Shown piece by piece: positions 1 through 8,672 of a stretch of DNA of 64,000 bases (position 1 is its first letter; every line of letters begins with the position of its first letter). Location: assembly GCF_900269665.1 (NCBI RefSeq), contig NZ_LT985361.1:5871780-5935779 (forward strand). Direction: 5' to 3'. This DNA is from Nocardia suismassiliense. Its GTDB lineage: Bacteria > Actinomycetota > Actinomycetes > Mycobacteriales > Mycobacteriaceae. Made by a program: the position numbers and the translations under genes. The notes below the pieces were generated by a model. It was not told the origin of the DNA. It saw only the letters and a program-made list of their open reading frames with translations, and did no database searches.

Positions 1-165
1 GGCCTGGATTCGCTGATGGCCGCCGACGTCCGCAGCCGACTGCTACGTGACCACCAGATCGAGTTGACGGTCCCGCAACTACTGGCCGCCAACAGCATTC
101 ACGATCTCGCCGCAACACTCGCACCACCCACCGCGGCGGCAGATCGGGTAGGTGCGCTCGGATGA
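1..165 (+). CDS. Polyketide synthase, C-terminal ACP end (partial)
   Basis: The window opens inside a gene read in frame 1. Its first residues are GLDSL, the phosphopantetheine attachment motif of an acyl carrier protein, followed by the normal helix II/III region and a short Ala/Pro tail ending at the TGA at 163-165. Only about 54 residues are visible, so the rest of the protein lies to the left. The stop overlaps the ATG of the next gene (ATGA), which indicates translational coupling. That it belongs to a polyketide synthase rather than an NRPS is inferred from the motif form and from the enoyl-reductase-like gene that follows. Confidence 0.85.
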   Translation, partial: GLDSLMAADVRSRLLRDHQIELTVPQLLAANSIHDLAATLAPPTAAADRVGALG

Positions 166-1160
166 ACACCGCCATCAGCACATCTGTCCGGGTCGGCAGC
201 CGGTTGTGGACCGACGGCGGGATCAACAACCTCCGTTTGATCGATTGCGACCGGCTGGATCCCGGGGCCCGAGAGATCGAAATTGCCGTCTCGCACGCGG
301 GTATCAACTTCCGCGACCTGCTTGTCGCTGTCGACGGTCCGGACGGCGCCTACTTCGGCGCTGAATGCGCGGGGGTTGTCACCCGAATCGGAGGCCAGGT
401 TTCCGGCGTCGCCGTCGGCGACGCCGTGCTCGCATACGCGCCCGGCGGATTACAGTCCCACGTCGTCGTCCCGGCCGAGGTGGTCGTTGCGCGGCCCGAT
501 TCGATCCCGGCCGCAATGGCGGCGGCGGTGCCGATCGTCTACGGCACCGCCTATCACGCCTTGGTGGAACGGGCGCGTGTTCGATCCGGCGAACGGGTGT
601 TGATCCAGTCGGCCACCGGCGGTCTCGGGCTGGTAGCCGTGTCGGTGGCGCGCCGGGCCGGGGCCATCGTCTACGCCACGGCGGGCAACCCGGCGCGGCG
701 AGAGCTATTGCGTCGACTGGGTGTGCGTCACGTCGCCGATTCGCGCACCCTCACCTATGCCGAAACCTTCCGCGACCCGGCCGGCGGCGGTGTCGATGTC
801 GTTCTCAGCGCACACACCGGCGACTCGGTGGAGGCAGCCCTGTCCTTACTCAATCCGTTCGGTCGCTACGTCGACGTCACGATGCCCGACAACAGTCCTT
901 TGCGGATTCCGGTTGCGGCGCTGTCGCACTGTCGCAGTTACCTGCAAGTCGAGTTGCATGACCTGTTCGACTACGACCGATCGCGACTGCGCACGATTCT
1001 GCAGAAGGTAGTCACGATGGTCGAACAAGGCGAACTGCCCGAACCATTGATTCGGGTCTTCCCAGTCGAACAAGCCGCCGACGCGTTCGGGCAGATGCTT
1101 CGTTCCGAACACCTCGGCAAATTCGTTCTCGCCTTTCCCAGTCCCCGAACGGAGCCGTGA
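162..1160 (+). CDS. Stand-alone enoyl reductase (MDR / quinone oxidoreductase family)
   Basis: The 332-aa protein reads like an excised PKS enoyl-reductase domain. The N-terminal catalytic lobe contains the NFRDLL motif typical of PKS ERs (about residues 48-53). The cofactor lobe has the NADPH-binding SATGGLGL motif near residue 149, then an LGVRHVADSRTL stretch typical of ER domains. No zinc-binding cysteines are seen, as expected for this branch. The start overlaps the stop of the upstream ACP-ending gene by 4 bases. Likely role: trans-acting NADPH-dependent reduction of enoyl-ACP intermediates of that PKS, or of the ER-less PKS at 49.6 kb. The substrate is inference. Confidence 0.85.
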   Translation: MNTAISTSVRVGSRLWTDGGINNLRLIDCDRLDPGAREIEIAVSHAGINFRDLLVAVDGPDGAYFGAECAGVVTRIGGQVSGVAVGDAVLAYAPGGLQSHVVVPAEVVVARPDSIPAAMAAAVPIVYGTAYHALVERARVRSGERVLIQSATGGLGLVAVSVARRAGAIVYATAGNPARRELLRRLGVRHVADSRTLTYAETFRDPAGGGVDVVLSAHTGDSVEAALSLLNPFGRYVDVTMPDNSPLRIPVAALSHCRSYLQVELHDLFDYDRSRLRTILQKVVTMVEQGELPEPLIRVFPVEQAADAFGQMLRSEHLGKFVLAFPSPRTEP

Positions 1161-3469
1161 TGACCACGCACACCCCGTCGATGTCGACACCGCGTTCGAT
1201 TCTGCTCACTGGGGCCACCGGAAACCTGGGTAGCCGTCTGTGCCAGGAATTGCTCCTTGGTACGCCGCACGTAATCTACGCGCTGGTCCGGGACCGCGAC
1301 ACCGCTTCGGCCCGCGCACGGTTGCATCAACGACTCGCCGCGGTCGGCGAAATGCCCGCTACGACCGGGCGGCTGCACACAGTTCTCGCCGACCTCACCC
1401 AACCCGCACTCGGCCTCAGCGCCCGCGACTACGACGCCCTTGCCGAGACCGTCGACACGGTTGTGCACTGCGCCGCATCGGTCAATCTGGTTCACTCCCT
1501 CGATCAACTGGAACCGATCAACCTCGCCGGAACCCGCAAGCTCGTGGCTTTGGCCCAACGCCGCAGGATTCTGACAGGACGAAGTCCCGCACTGCACCAC
1601 ATCTCAACCATCGGCACGCTGGGCCTCGCTGTGGACTCCGGACTGGATGAGGTGAGCGAGGAAACCTCATCGACAGTGCGGACGGCGGGGACGCTCGGCT
1701 ATCCCCGTTCGAAAGCCCTAGCGGAGTTAGAGCTTCGACACGCACACGAACAGGGATTTCCGGTCACGATCTATCGCCCCGGACTAATAACCGGGGACTG
1801 GCGAACGGGAGAAACCAACGATACCGACGCCCTGGTTCCACTGACCCACGCCGTGCTGGCACTCGGGGCCGCTCCGACCGCAGGGGGACTCCCCGCTGAC
1901 ACCATCGACACTGTCGTCCACGCAATTGTTGCGCTGATCGACCACCCCGACAGTCCCGGCCACACCTATCACCTAGTGCGACCGCACCCCTTGAACTTTG
2001 TCGATGTCTTCGATGCCATCCGGCGCGCGGGGCGCCTTCTCTTTGCAGAAGAACCAGCCGCCTGGTGGCAGCTAGCAGAAGCGCACGCCCATCAGCCCGC
2101 CATCCGCCCTGTCCTGGCGATGTCGGAGACCTACCAGAAAATGCTCGGAATCGACCCCATATCCCGTCCTCCCCGCATCCGGTGCGATACCACCTGGCGC
2201 GTTCTCCGCACCCTCAACGTCCCGCAACGACCGCTGGACTCCGCCTACTTCGACCGGCTCGCCGCAAGCATCGTCGACCGCTACACCCCCTCGGGAGAAT
2301 CGATATCCATGACTCCGGCACCGGCTCGTCATCCTCGAGACACCATCGCCCCGCTCGCAGTCCGAATCGACGCAGTGCTGGACCCCCAATCGTTCCGTGA
2401 TGTTACTACTGGAGCCGCCGAGGCGAGCGCCGCATGCGAAGCCGCAGGCTACGGCACCATTTGGGTCGAAGAGCACAGGCACGACCCCTTCCTCGTTCTA
2501 GCCGCCGCCCACGCGGCAACCACCACCATCGGAATCGGCACGAACATCCTGGTAGCACTGGCACATCGGCCGATGACAGTCGCCCGTGCCGCCAACGATC
2601 TGCACGCGGGGAGCGGTGGACGGCTCACTCTCGGCGTCGGCACACAGATCGGCGTCCACCTCGCTAACCGCTATTCCGCGCCGCCGGATCACCGGCACGC
2701 TCGCATCCGCGAATTCGTGGCGGCCCTGCGCGCGATCTGGGACACCTGGAACGAAGGGAAACCGCTCAACTTCCGCGGCGAATTCTTCAACCACACCCTC
2801 ATGACTCCCTTCTTCGTCCCGCCACCGAACCCGTACGGTTCGCCCCGCATCAATATGGCCGCCGTAGGACCCCGGATGGCGCAAGTCGCAGGCGAAGTCG
2901 CCGACGGCATCACCATCCACTCCATCCTCAGCCCCGACTACATCGGGGAAGTGCTGCTCCCCGCCGCGATGCGCGGCCTGAAACGGTCCGGCCGCTCACG
3001 CGACTCGTTCACCGTCGTATGCATGCCCTTCATCGTCACCGGCCGCACGACCACCGAACGAGACGCGGTCGCCGCGCGGATTCGCAATTTCGTCGCCTTC
3101 CTCGGCAGCACCCTCGACTACCGCCGGGCCCTCGACGTCCGCGACCTCTCGACACTCGCGGACCGACTCGCCGACCTCAGCGTGACTGACGACCCGAACA
3201 AATGGGAGCGCATGACCGATCTGATCGACGACGACGTCCTGAGCCAGTTCGCCATCGTCAGCGAGCCCGCCGGCGTCGGCGCCGCGATCCGCGCGACCTA
3301 CGGAGCGCTCGTCGACCGCGTCATCATTCCCACCGACGACGCAACGAACCCCGGACTGTGGACCCCGTCGACACTCAACCTCCAGCACGCCGATCCGACC
3401 CTGCATACCGACTCTTCAGCAAGCTTCGCAACCGAAGAAGTAGTTTTACGGAGGGGGGCATCCGCATGA
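1160..3469 (+). CDS. Thioester reductase-luciferase-like monooxygenase fusion
   Basis: A single uninterrupted frame of about 769 aa joins two enzymes. Residues 1-375 are an extended SDR of the Lys2/carboxylic-acid-reductase terminal type: nucleotide motif TGATGNLG near residue 17 and catalytic YPRSK near 180. Such domains release a carrier-bound acyl chain as an aldehyde. Residues about 394-740 are a luciferase-like (LLM) flavin monooxygenase: AGYGTIWVEEHRHDP, then IGIGTNILVALAHRP and the GRLTLGVG strand. An internal ATG at 2311 lacks a well-placed ribosome site and no stop separates the halves, so a fusion is favoured. ATG 1160 overlaps the previous stop by one base; GTG 1157 is the alternative. 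An aldehyde-making domain joined to a family that often oxidises aldehydes suggests coupled release and oxidation (inference). Confidence 0.85.
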   Translation: MTTHTPSMSTPRSILLTGATGNLGSRLCQELLLGTPHVIYALVRDRDTASARARLHQRLAAVGEMPATTGRLHTVLADLTQPALGLSARDYDALAETVDTVVHCAASVNLVHSLDQLEPINLAGTRKLVALAQRRRILTGRSPALHHISTIGTLGLAVDSGLDEVSEETSSTVRTAGTLGYPRSKALAELELRHAHEQGFPVTIYRPGLITGDWRTGETNDTDALVPLTHAVLALGAAPTAGGLPADTIDTVVHAIVALIDHPDSPGHTYHLVRPHPLNFVDVFDAIRRAGRLLFAEEPAAWWQLAEAHAHQPAIRPVLAMSETYQKMLGIDPISRPPRIRCDTTWRVLRTLNVPQRPLDSAYFDRLAASIVDRYTPSGESISMTPAPARHPRDTIAPLAVRIDAVLDPQSFRDVTTGAAEASAACEAAGYGTIWVEEHRHDPFLVLAAAHAATTTIGIGTNILVALAHRPMTVARAANDLHAGSGGRLTLGVGTQIGVHLANRYSAPPDHRHARIREFVAALRAIWDTWNEGKPLNFRGEFFNHTLMTPFFVPPPNPYGSPRINMAAVGPRMAQVAGEVADGITIHSILSPDYIGEVLLPAAMRGLKRSGRSRDSFTVVCMPFIVTGRTTTERDAVAARIRNFVAFLGSTLDYRRALDVRDLSTLADRLADLSVTDDPNKWERMTDLIDDDVLSQFAIVSEPAGVGAAIRATYGALVDRVIIPTDDATNPGLWTPSTLNLQHADPTLHTDSSASFATEEVVLRRGASA

Positions 3470-4965
3470 ACGCAGAGAACGCTACACACCAGCCCAGGCA
3501 GCCGAGAATCGTTGTCGTAGGCGCCGGAGTTTCCGGCATCTGCGCGACAATTCAGCTACTACAGGCCGGATTCACAGATATTACGGTCTGTGAGAAGGGC
3601 GACGAATTCGGCGGCACCTGGCGCGAAAATACCTACCCGGGCCTGGCCTGCGATGTGATGTCGCGGGTCTACCAATTCACCTTCGCAAAAAATCCGGACT
3701 GGTCGCACTTGTTCTCGCCCGGCTCCGAGATCAAGGACTACTTGGCAGAGGTGGCGCGAAAGTACGGCGTCGACCACCACACAAGATTCGGCACTCAGGT
3801 GACAACTGCCGAATTTGCAGCGGGGGAATGGTGGATCACCACCGCAGAAGGGCAGCGGACGGCCTGCGATTTCCTGGTGTGCGCTACCGGCTACCTCCAT
3901 CACCCTCGATTGCCGGATATCACCGGCCTGCAACAGTTCGTCGGCTCGACGTTCCACTCAGCACGGTGGAACCATGAGACAGTCGTCCAGGGGATGCGGG
4001 TCGGCGTGATCGGCACCGGTTCGACAGGAATCCAGCTGGTCAGCGCGATGGCCGGCGTCGCAGCCCATCTGGTCCTGTTCCAGCGCACCGCGCAGTGGAT
4101 TGTGCCTGCCGTCAACTGGCGCTACTCACGCATCGCAAAGTTCGCGCATCGTCGAATTCCGATGCTGGGCAATCTGGCCTACCGTTTCGGACAGCAACCC
4201 TACGGGCTGATCGCGCGCGCTACGGCCCGACCGGGGCTGCAGCGCCGCCTGATCGGGTGGGCCTGTGCCCGGTATCTTCGCACCGTGCGCGATCCGGAGT
4301 TGCGGCGCAAGTTGACACCGGACTACGCGCCGATGTGCAAGCGGTTGGTAATGGCCAACGGGTTCTATCGTGCGATACAGCGCCCTGATGTCGAACTCGT
4401 GACCGCGAGTATCGATCATGTCGCGCCGGACGGCGTTGTCACCGTCGACGGCAGTCGGCACAAACTCGACGTGCTGGTGCTGGCTACCGGCTTCGATGCC
4501 CACGCCTTCATGGCGCCCATGGCGATCACCGGCCCGAACGGAGTTACCCTCGAACAGGTTTGGGCGGACGGCCCACGCGCCTTCGAGGGCATGATGCTGC
4601 CGGGCTTCCCGAACCTGTTCCTGATGAACGGTCCTTACAGCCCCTTCGGCAACCATCCGATTATCGCGATCTCCGAAGCTCAGGCGCACCGAATCGTGTG
4701 GTGGGCACGGCGATGGCGGAATGGCGAATTCAGTAGCGTCGAACCGACGGACGCGGCTATGGCGCGATTCCATGACCGGATGCGCGCCGCAATGCCGGGC
4801 ACGGTGTGGACCTCGGGATGCCAGAGCTGGTATCTGGGCAAGGACGGGCTTCCCGAGTTGTGGCCGTCAACCGGGCAGGAATACGAAGAACTGATAGCAC
4901 GGCATCCCGACCACGCCGACTATCAGCTGGACCGCTGGCCGGTCGCGGCGAAGGTGGTGAGCTGA
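3466..4965 (+). CDS. Flavin-dependent monooxygenase, Baeyer-Villiger type
   Basis: The 499-aa protein has an N-terminal FAD Rossmann motif (VVGAGVSG), the FGGTWRENTYPGLACDV block characteristic of class I Baeyer-Villiger and related monooxygenases, and a second NADPH Rossmann motif (VIGTGSTG). Just before the second motif lies FVGSTFHSARWN, matching the FxGxxxHxxxW(P/D) fingerprint except that the last residue is Asn. The frame is open further upstream, but ATG 3466 is chosen because it forms an ATGA overlap with the preceding stop and has a strong GGAGG at 3450-3456. Likely product: an ester or lactone from a ketone, or a hydroxylation. The esterase immediately downstream fits an oxidise-then-hydrolyse pair (inference). 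Confidence 0.9.
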   Translation: MNAENATHQPRQPRIVVVGAGVSGICATIQLLQAGFTDITVCEKGDEFGGTWRENTYPGLACDVMSRVYQFTFAKNPDWSHLFSPGSEIKDYLAEVARKYGVDHHTRFGTQVTTAEFAAGEWWITTAEGQRTACDFLVCATGYLHHPRLPDITGLQQFVGSTFHSARWNHETVVQGMRVGVIGTGSTGIQLVSAMAGVAAHLVLFQRTAQWIVPAVNWRYSRIAKFAHRRIPMLGNLAYRFGQQPYGLIARATARPGLQRRLIGWACARYLRTVRDPELRRKLTPDYAPMCKRLVMANGFYRAIQRPDVELVTASIDHVAPDGVVTVDGSRHKLDVLVLATGFDAHAFMAPMAITGPNGVTLEQVWADGPRAFEGMMLPGFPNLFLMNGPYSPFGNHPIIAISEAQAHRIVWWARRWRNGEFSSVEPTDAAMARFHDRMRAAMPGTVWTSGCQSWYLGKDGLPELWPSTGQEYEELIARHPDHADYQLDRWPVAAKVVS

Positions 4966-5874
4966 ATGTCACTCGACATCTCGCCACCTCTGCTGCGGGT
5001 GGGGATGCGCGCACTGGCTTGGTCGCTGTTCATCGGTAATGCGGATTTGCCTCGGGCCCGTAGGCGGTTGAACTTGCTCAGCAGTCCGATTATGCGAGTA
5101 CCCGCGGGTGTCGGGATCGAATCGGCTGAGCTGGACGGCGTGCCGACCGAAGTGATCACCAGTTCAGACCCGGGCTCAAGGGTGGTGCTGTATTTGCACG
5201 GTGGCGTATTCACCCTTTGCGGCCCCCGCACGCATCGCGCGATTACCGGGCACCTCGCAGCGGCGATACCGGCGACCGTATACGTGCCCGACTACCGTCT
5301 GGCACCGGAACATCCGTATCCGGCCGCGGTCGAGGACAGCCTGCGGGCGTACCGAAGTTTGCTCGCGCGTGGCATATCCGCCGCGCGCATCGCCGTAGTA
5401 GGCGACTCCGCGGGCGGCTGTTTGGCGCTGGAACTTGCATTGCAAGCCCGGAAAGAAAACCTCCCCGCTTCCGCTGTGCTGGGATTGATCTGTCCCATGG
5501 TCGATCTCACCGACACGTCGTCGGGGCTGCATCCGCGCAACAATCGCGAGCCGGTGCTCTCACCCACACTCATTACCCGTTCGCTGGACGCCTATCTGCC
5601 GAGCCACTTGCGACATACGGCCTCGCCGCTGTACCGGGACCTCTCGGGCCTGCCACCCATCGTTCTGCATTCGGCAGGCGAGGACCCGCTGGCGGGCGAC
5701 GCGGCCCGCCTCTCCGAGAATCTTCACAAAGCTGGTGTACCACTACAACACTACGATCGCACCGGGATGTGGCACGCGTTCCACCTGCTATCCACGGTAC
5801 TGGCTCCAGCACGCGAGGCACTCGACGCACTGACAGACGCGCTGACAACCGCTACCAACGGGCGGCGAGAGTAG
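4966..5874 (+). CDS. Alpha/beta hydrolase, HSL-family esterase
   Basis: The 302-aa protein has the family's oxyanion-hole HGG motif (LYLHGGVF, about residue 78), nucleophile elbow GDSAGG (about 145), acid in AGEDPL (about 239) and histidine in WHAFH (about 269). The DYRLAPEHPYPAA block between the first two is also diagnostic of the hormone-sensitive-lipase family. There is no signal peptide, so it is likely cytoplasmic. It starts at the base after the monooxygenase stop codon. Probable role: hydrolysis of a short ester, possibly the product of the neighbouring Baeyer-Villiger-type enzyme (inference). Confidence 0.9.
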   Translation: MSLDISPPLLRVGMRALAWSLFIGNADLPRARRRLNLLSSPIMRVPAGVGIESAELDGVPTEVITSSDPGSRVVLYLHGGVFTLCGPRTHRAITGHLAAAIPATVYVPDYRLAPEHPYPAAVEDSLRAYRSLLARGISAARIAVVGDSAGGCLALELALQARKENLPASAVLGLICPMVDLTDTSSGLHPRNNREPVLSPTLITRSLDAYLPSHLRHTASPLYRDLSGLPPIVLHSAGEDPLAGDAARLSENLHKAGVPLQHYDRTGMWHAFHLLSTVLAPAREALDALTDALTTATNGRRE

Positions 5875-5929
5875 GTCGGTTACGGCCCCCGAACTCCCCA
5901 AGTTGAGCCACCCCGGTGAGTCTCCGGAC

Positions 5930-6466
5930 ATGCCGGGGCGATTCACATCGGGACACCTCGATCCACCGGTAACACAAGGCTCGTTCACTACCGAGCACAC
6001 CGTCACCGCCGGCGACACCAGCGCTGTCGGCCCGGTCTACTACGCACGCCTCATCGACTGGCAAGGCCACTGCCGCGAACGCGCCGGAATAGCAGGCGCA
6101 CCCCTGTTCAGCAGCGACATCACCGGCGACTACGCCGTACTCACCCAGTCCTGCCACTGCGAATACATCAAGGAAATCTCCTACGGCGACCTCATCGCCA
6201 TCCGCCTCACCATCGTGTGGGTCCGAATGCACCTGATGAAAGCCGAATTCCGCTACCACCACATCAATATCCCTGGCGAACCCGGCGGAGAACTCGTCGC
6301 CCGCGGCGAACAGACCTGGGCCAGCACCCTGCTGGTCGACGGACACTACGAGCCCTGCCCCTGGCCCCACGACATCGCCTCCTGCGCAGCCGAACTCGGA
6401 GCCGACATGAACCGCGCCCAAATACAGGACCCGCCCAACTACCTCGAGGCCAGGCTCCAGCGATGA
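5930..6466 (+). CDS. Enediyne-type hot-dog thioesterase, copy 1
   Basis: About 178 aa from ATG 5930 (TTG 5903 is an alternative start). The segment VYYARLIDWQGHCRERAG matches the WQGxCRE signature of CalE7/SgcE10-type thioesterases, which release polyene chains from iterative enediyne PKSs, and a hot-dog strand ISYGDLIAIRL follows. It is nearly identical, at DNA level too, to the gene at 42180; only the first 10-20 codons differ. Placement 56 bases after the esterase suggests it belongs to the left polyketide cluster, but the shared downstream GGDEF sequence suggests it moved as part of a block. Whether this copy works with the left PKS is unknown. Confidence 0.85.
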   Translation: MPGRFTSGHLDPPVTQGSFTTEHTVTAGDTSAVGPVYYARLIDWQGHCRERAGIAGAPLFSSDITGDYAVLTQSCHCEYIKEISYGDLIAIRLTIVWVRMHLMKAEFRYHHINIPGEPGGELVARGEQTWASTLLVDGHYEPCPWPHDIASCAAELGADMNRAQIQDPPNYLEARLQR

Positions 6467-6713
6467 ACCCAACTGTCCCGTCCGGCCCTACGTGGTAGCT
6501 GTGTTGCCAGCGATCACCACGGTGTTGCCGCCCAACTGTTTCGCCTGATACATGGCGGAGTCCGCGCCGTAAAACAGACTGTAGTGCCGCGACTCCGTTT
6601 GCGGCGCTATGTTTTCCGCGGATTCACAGACCGCGGCTCCGACGCCGGCGGTGATCACGATCGGCAGACCGGCCATCGACTCGATCGCGCTACGTAGCCG
6701 CTCGGCGACCACG
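5956..6713. repeat. Duplicated block A (thioesterase plus GGDEF 3' end)
   Basis: From the CTCGATCCACCGGT sequence inside the thioesterase start, through the short intergenic gap, into the 3' third of the opposing GGDEF gene, this segment matches 42218-42967. The thioesterase part looks more than 90% identical by eye; the GGDEF part is more diverged. Percentages were not computed. Confidence 0.8.
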
Positions 6714-7312
6714 CCGATGGTCTCCCCCTGCAGGTAACCCACGATGGCGAATTCCTCACCGCCGGTACGTGCGACGGTGGCGCAGGCCGGGGCCGCGGTG
6801 CGCAAGCATTCGGCCGTCCGCACCAGCACCTGGTCGCCGAAAGCGTGGCCGAAGGTGTCGTTGACCGACTTGAATCGGTTTAGATCCAGCGCCACGACGT
6901 ACACATCGCCGTGCACGCGGTGTCCGGCGAACCGAGCCAGGTGCGAGTCCAGGCCGCGCCGGTTCAGCAGTGCGGTCAATGGATCCGACAATCCGTCCAG
7001 TCGAAGTAGCCAGTGACACAGCTGCACCGTGGGCAGCACCACGCAGGTCACGATGACATTGCTCAGCACGATCCCGGCGGCGAGGCCAGGGTCTACCGTT
7101 CCATGTCCGGTGTGCGCGGGTACACCGATGACCATCAGGATCACCAGCGCCGCGATGGACAGCAGTGACCAGCTCACGTGCGCGGCCAGGACTCGTGGAC
7201 CGTGGAGAATGGTTACGTCGCCCCCGCCGGTGACCAGCATGACGGCGCCCATCGCTCCTAGCAGCCGGTCCTGGATCATCACGTGGTGGGCTGTGACGGC
7301 GATGTCGATCAC
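6488..7312 (-). CDS. GGDEF (diguanylate cyclase-like) protein, 5'-truncated
   Basis: The 274-aa frame has membrane segments in its first half and a GGDEF domain with the signature GGEEF in RTGGEEFAIVG, so the catalytic motif is intact. No clear RxxD inhibitory site precedes it. Compared with the 386-aa homologue at 27466-28626, it lacks roughly the first 98 residues: its first residues align with the homologue's MDIGITANNV region, and the DNA upstream is unrelated. It begins with GTG and has no convincing ribosome site, so it is probably a 5'-deleted gene that may not be expressed. It runs convergently towards thioesterase copy 1. Confidence 0.7.
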   Translation of the reverse strand: MIDIAVTAHHVMIQDRLLGAMGAVMLVTGGGDVTILHGPRVLAAHVSWSLLSIAALVILMVIGVPAHTGHGTVDPGLAAGIVLSNVIVTCVVLPTVQLCHWLLRLDGLSDPLTALLNRRGLDSHLARFAGHRVHGDVYVVALDLNRFKSVNDTFGHAFGDQVLVRTAECLRTAAPACATVARTGGEEFAIVGYLQGETIGVVAERLRSAIESMAGLPIVITAGVGAAVCESAENIAPQTESRHYSLFYGADSAMYQAKQLGGNTVVIAGNTATT

Positions 7313-7607
7313 CGCGGTGCAAAGCGGCAGGTAAGACGGCCGTCGTTCGGTACGGCGCGCGACATCTCGCGAGAATTCGTGTTCACAGCTGGCTCACATC
7401 CACCGCCCAGGCTGGACATGAATTCGGCCGCGACTATTACCGTGCCGGTCCCGCACTCCGCGGGGCCTCGATCCCGACGACAGGTAAGCAACCGCCCAGA
7501 CCGCATTGTGCGAGGTCTCAACTACTCACCGAAGTCCAAGGAATCGGAAACAACGTCTCATCGAACGCCGCCTGAAATGGCTACTGAAAGCATCCGGAGG
7601 TCTATCC
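7313..7607. other. Intergenic region upstream of dioxygenase-like gene
   Basis: About 295 bases between the truncated GGDEF gene (-) and the lipoprotein gene (+). No homologue of the missing GGDEF N-terminus is found here. The only clear signal is the GGAGG at 7596-7600 that serves the next gene. Confidence 0.5.
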
Positions 7608-8465
7608 ATGAAAGACAATGCCGCCGAGAGCACTCCGCCCACGCCGAGTGAACCTCACGAACACCATCTCGGTCTCGCCTATGACCTAGGGACAATGTCA
7701 CGGCGCAGGGCCCTGTCCTTTTTCGCCGTCGGCGCCGCCGCGGCGGGAGTAGCGGCCTGCGCACCGGACAACTCCACCGGCGAGACGAGTTCGTCCGCGA
7801 CCGCGAGCACCACCGCATCCGCGGTGGCCCAAGCCACGCCGCAGGAAACTACCGGACCTTATCCCGGCGACGGATCGAACGGCCCTAACGTGCTCATAGA
7901 ATCCGGTATCGTCCGCAGCGACATCGTCTCGAGCTTCGGCAGCTATACCGGGACCGCGCAGGGCGTGCCCACCACCATCCGGTTGACGCTGCAAGACCTC
8001 GCCAAGGGCGGCGCCGCGGGTTCAGGGATGGCGGTATATGTGTGGCACTGCAACCGCGACGGCGAATACTCCCTGTACGGCACAGACATCGCCGACCAGA
8101 ACTATCTACGGGGAGTGCAGGTCGCGGATGCGAACGGCGTCGTCAGCTTCACTTCCAAATTTCCCGCCTGCTACGACGGCCGCTGGCCGCATATCCATTT
8201 CGAGGTCTACGACTCACTCGCGGTCGCCGTTGCCGGTGACAACGCGCGCCTGACCTCCCAAATCGCGCTACCGCAGGAAGCATGTAACCAAGTCTTCACC
8301 TACGACTCCGGATACGCCGAGAGCATCACGAATCTGTCGAAAACAACTCTCGCGACCGACAACGTATTCGGCGACGGGTGGACAGCCGAACTGGCCACCG
8401 TGACCGGCACGCCGGCCACCGCCATGGCCATCACCCTCACCGTCGGCGTGGCTGCGAAGACCTAG
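7608..8465 (+). CDS. Exported intradiol dioxygenase-like lipoprotein
   Basis: The 285-aa protein starts at ATG 7608, with GGAGG at 7596-7600; the frame is open upstream but without a better signal. About 30 residues in, a twin-arginine signal (SRRRALSFF, hydrophobic stretch) ends in a VAAC lipobox, predicting Tat export and lipid anchoring. The mature part carries intradiol ring-cleavage dioxygenase features: TGPYPGD, HCNRDGEYSLY and WPHIHFEVY, which supply the Tyr and His residues expected as iron ligands. Extracytoplasmic members of this family are common in actinomycetes; their substrates are mostly unknown. It stands alone here, so its pathway cannot be inferred. Confidence 0.88.
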   Translation: MKDNAAESTPPTPSEPHEHHLGLAYDLGTMSRRRALSFFAVGAAAAGVAACAPDNSTGETSSSATASTTASAVAQATPQETTGPYPGDGSNGPNVLIESGIVRSDIVSSFGSYTGTAQGVPTTIRLTLQDLAKGGAAGSGMAVYVWHCNRDGEYSLYGTDIADQNYLRGVQVADANGVVSFTSKFPACYDGRWPHIHFEVYDSLAVAVAGDNARLTSQIALPQEACNQVFTYDSGYAESITNLSKTTLATDNVFGDGWTAELATVTGTPATAMAITLTVGVAAKT

Positions 8466-8543
8466 AACACCCAGTCTGACAACGGAGGAGATGACAATGG
8501 GGGTCCCAGCGCACCGCCTACCGGCGGCCGTTGACCCCCTCGC

Positions 8544-8586
8544 GACGCCTCGGCGCCCGGGTTCAAGCCTCGAGCGCCGAGGCGTC
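8544..8586 (+). terminator. Hairpin downstream of dioxygenase-like gene
   Basis: A perfect 13-base inverted repeat, GACGCCTCGGCGC at 8544-8556 and its complement at 8574-8586, is separated by a 17-base loop. It lies 80 bases after the stop at 8465. There is no T-tract, which is usual for high-GC actinomycete terminators. It may also be a regulatory stem. Confidence 0.5.
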
Positions 8587-8672
8587 CCGCCATGGGCCAG
8601 GCACGCCATCATGTTGTTGCCGGGGAAGCCCCTAGCCGGCGTTCTTGAACCGTCACGGGTAAGGGACCGGCT

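Noticed and set aside
3202..3465. Long N-terminal extension of the monooxygenase frame
   Set aside because: Overlaps the previous gene entirely, Arg-rich, and a strong ribosome site and ATGA overlap mark 3466 as the start.
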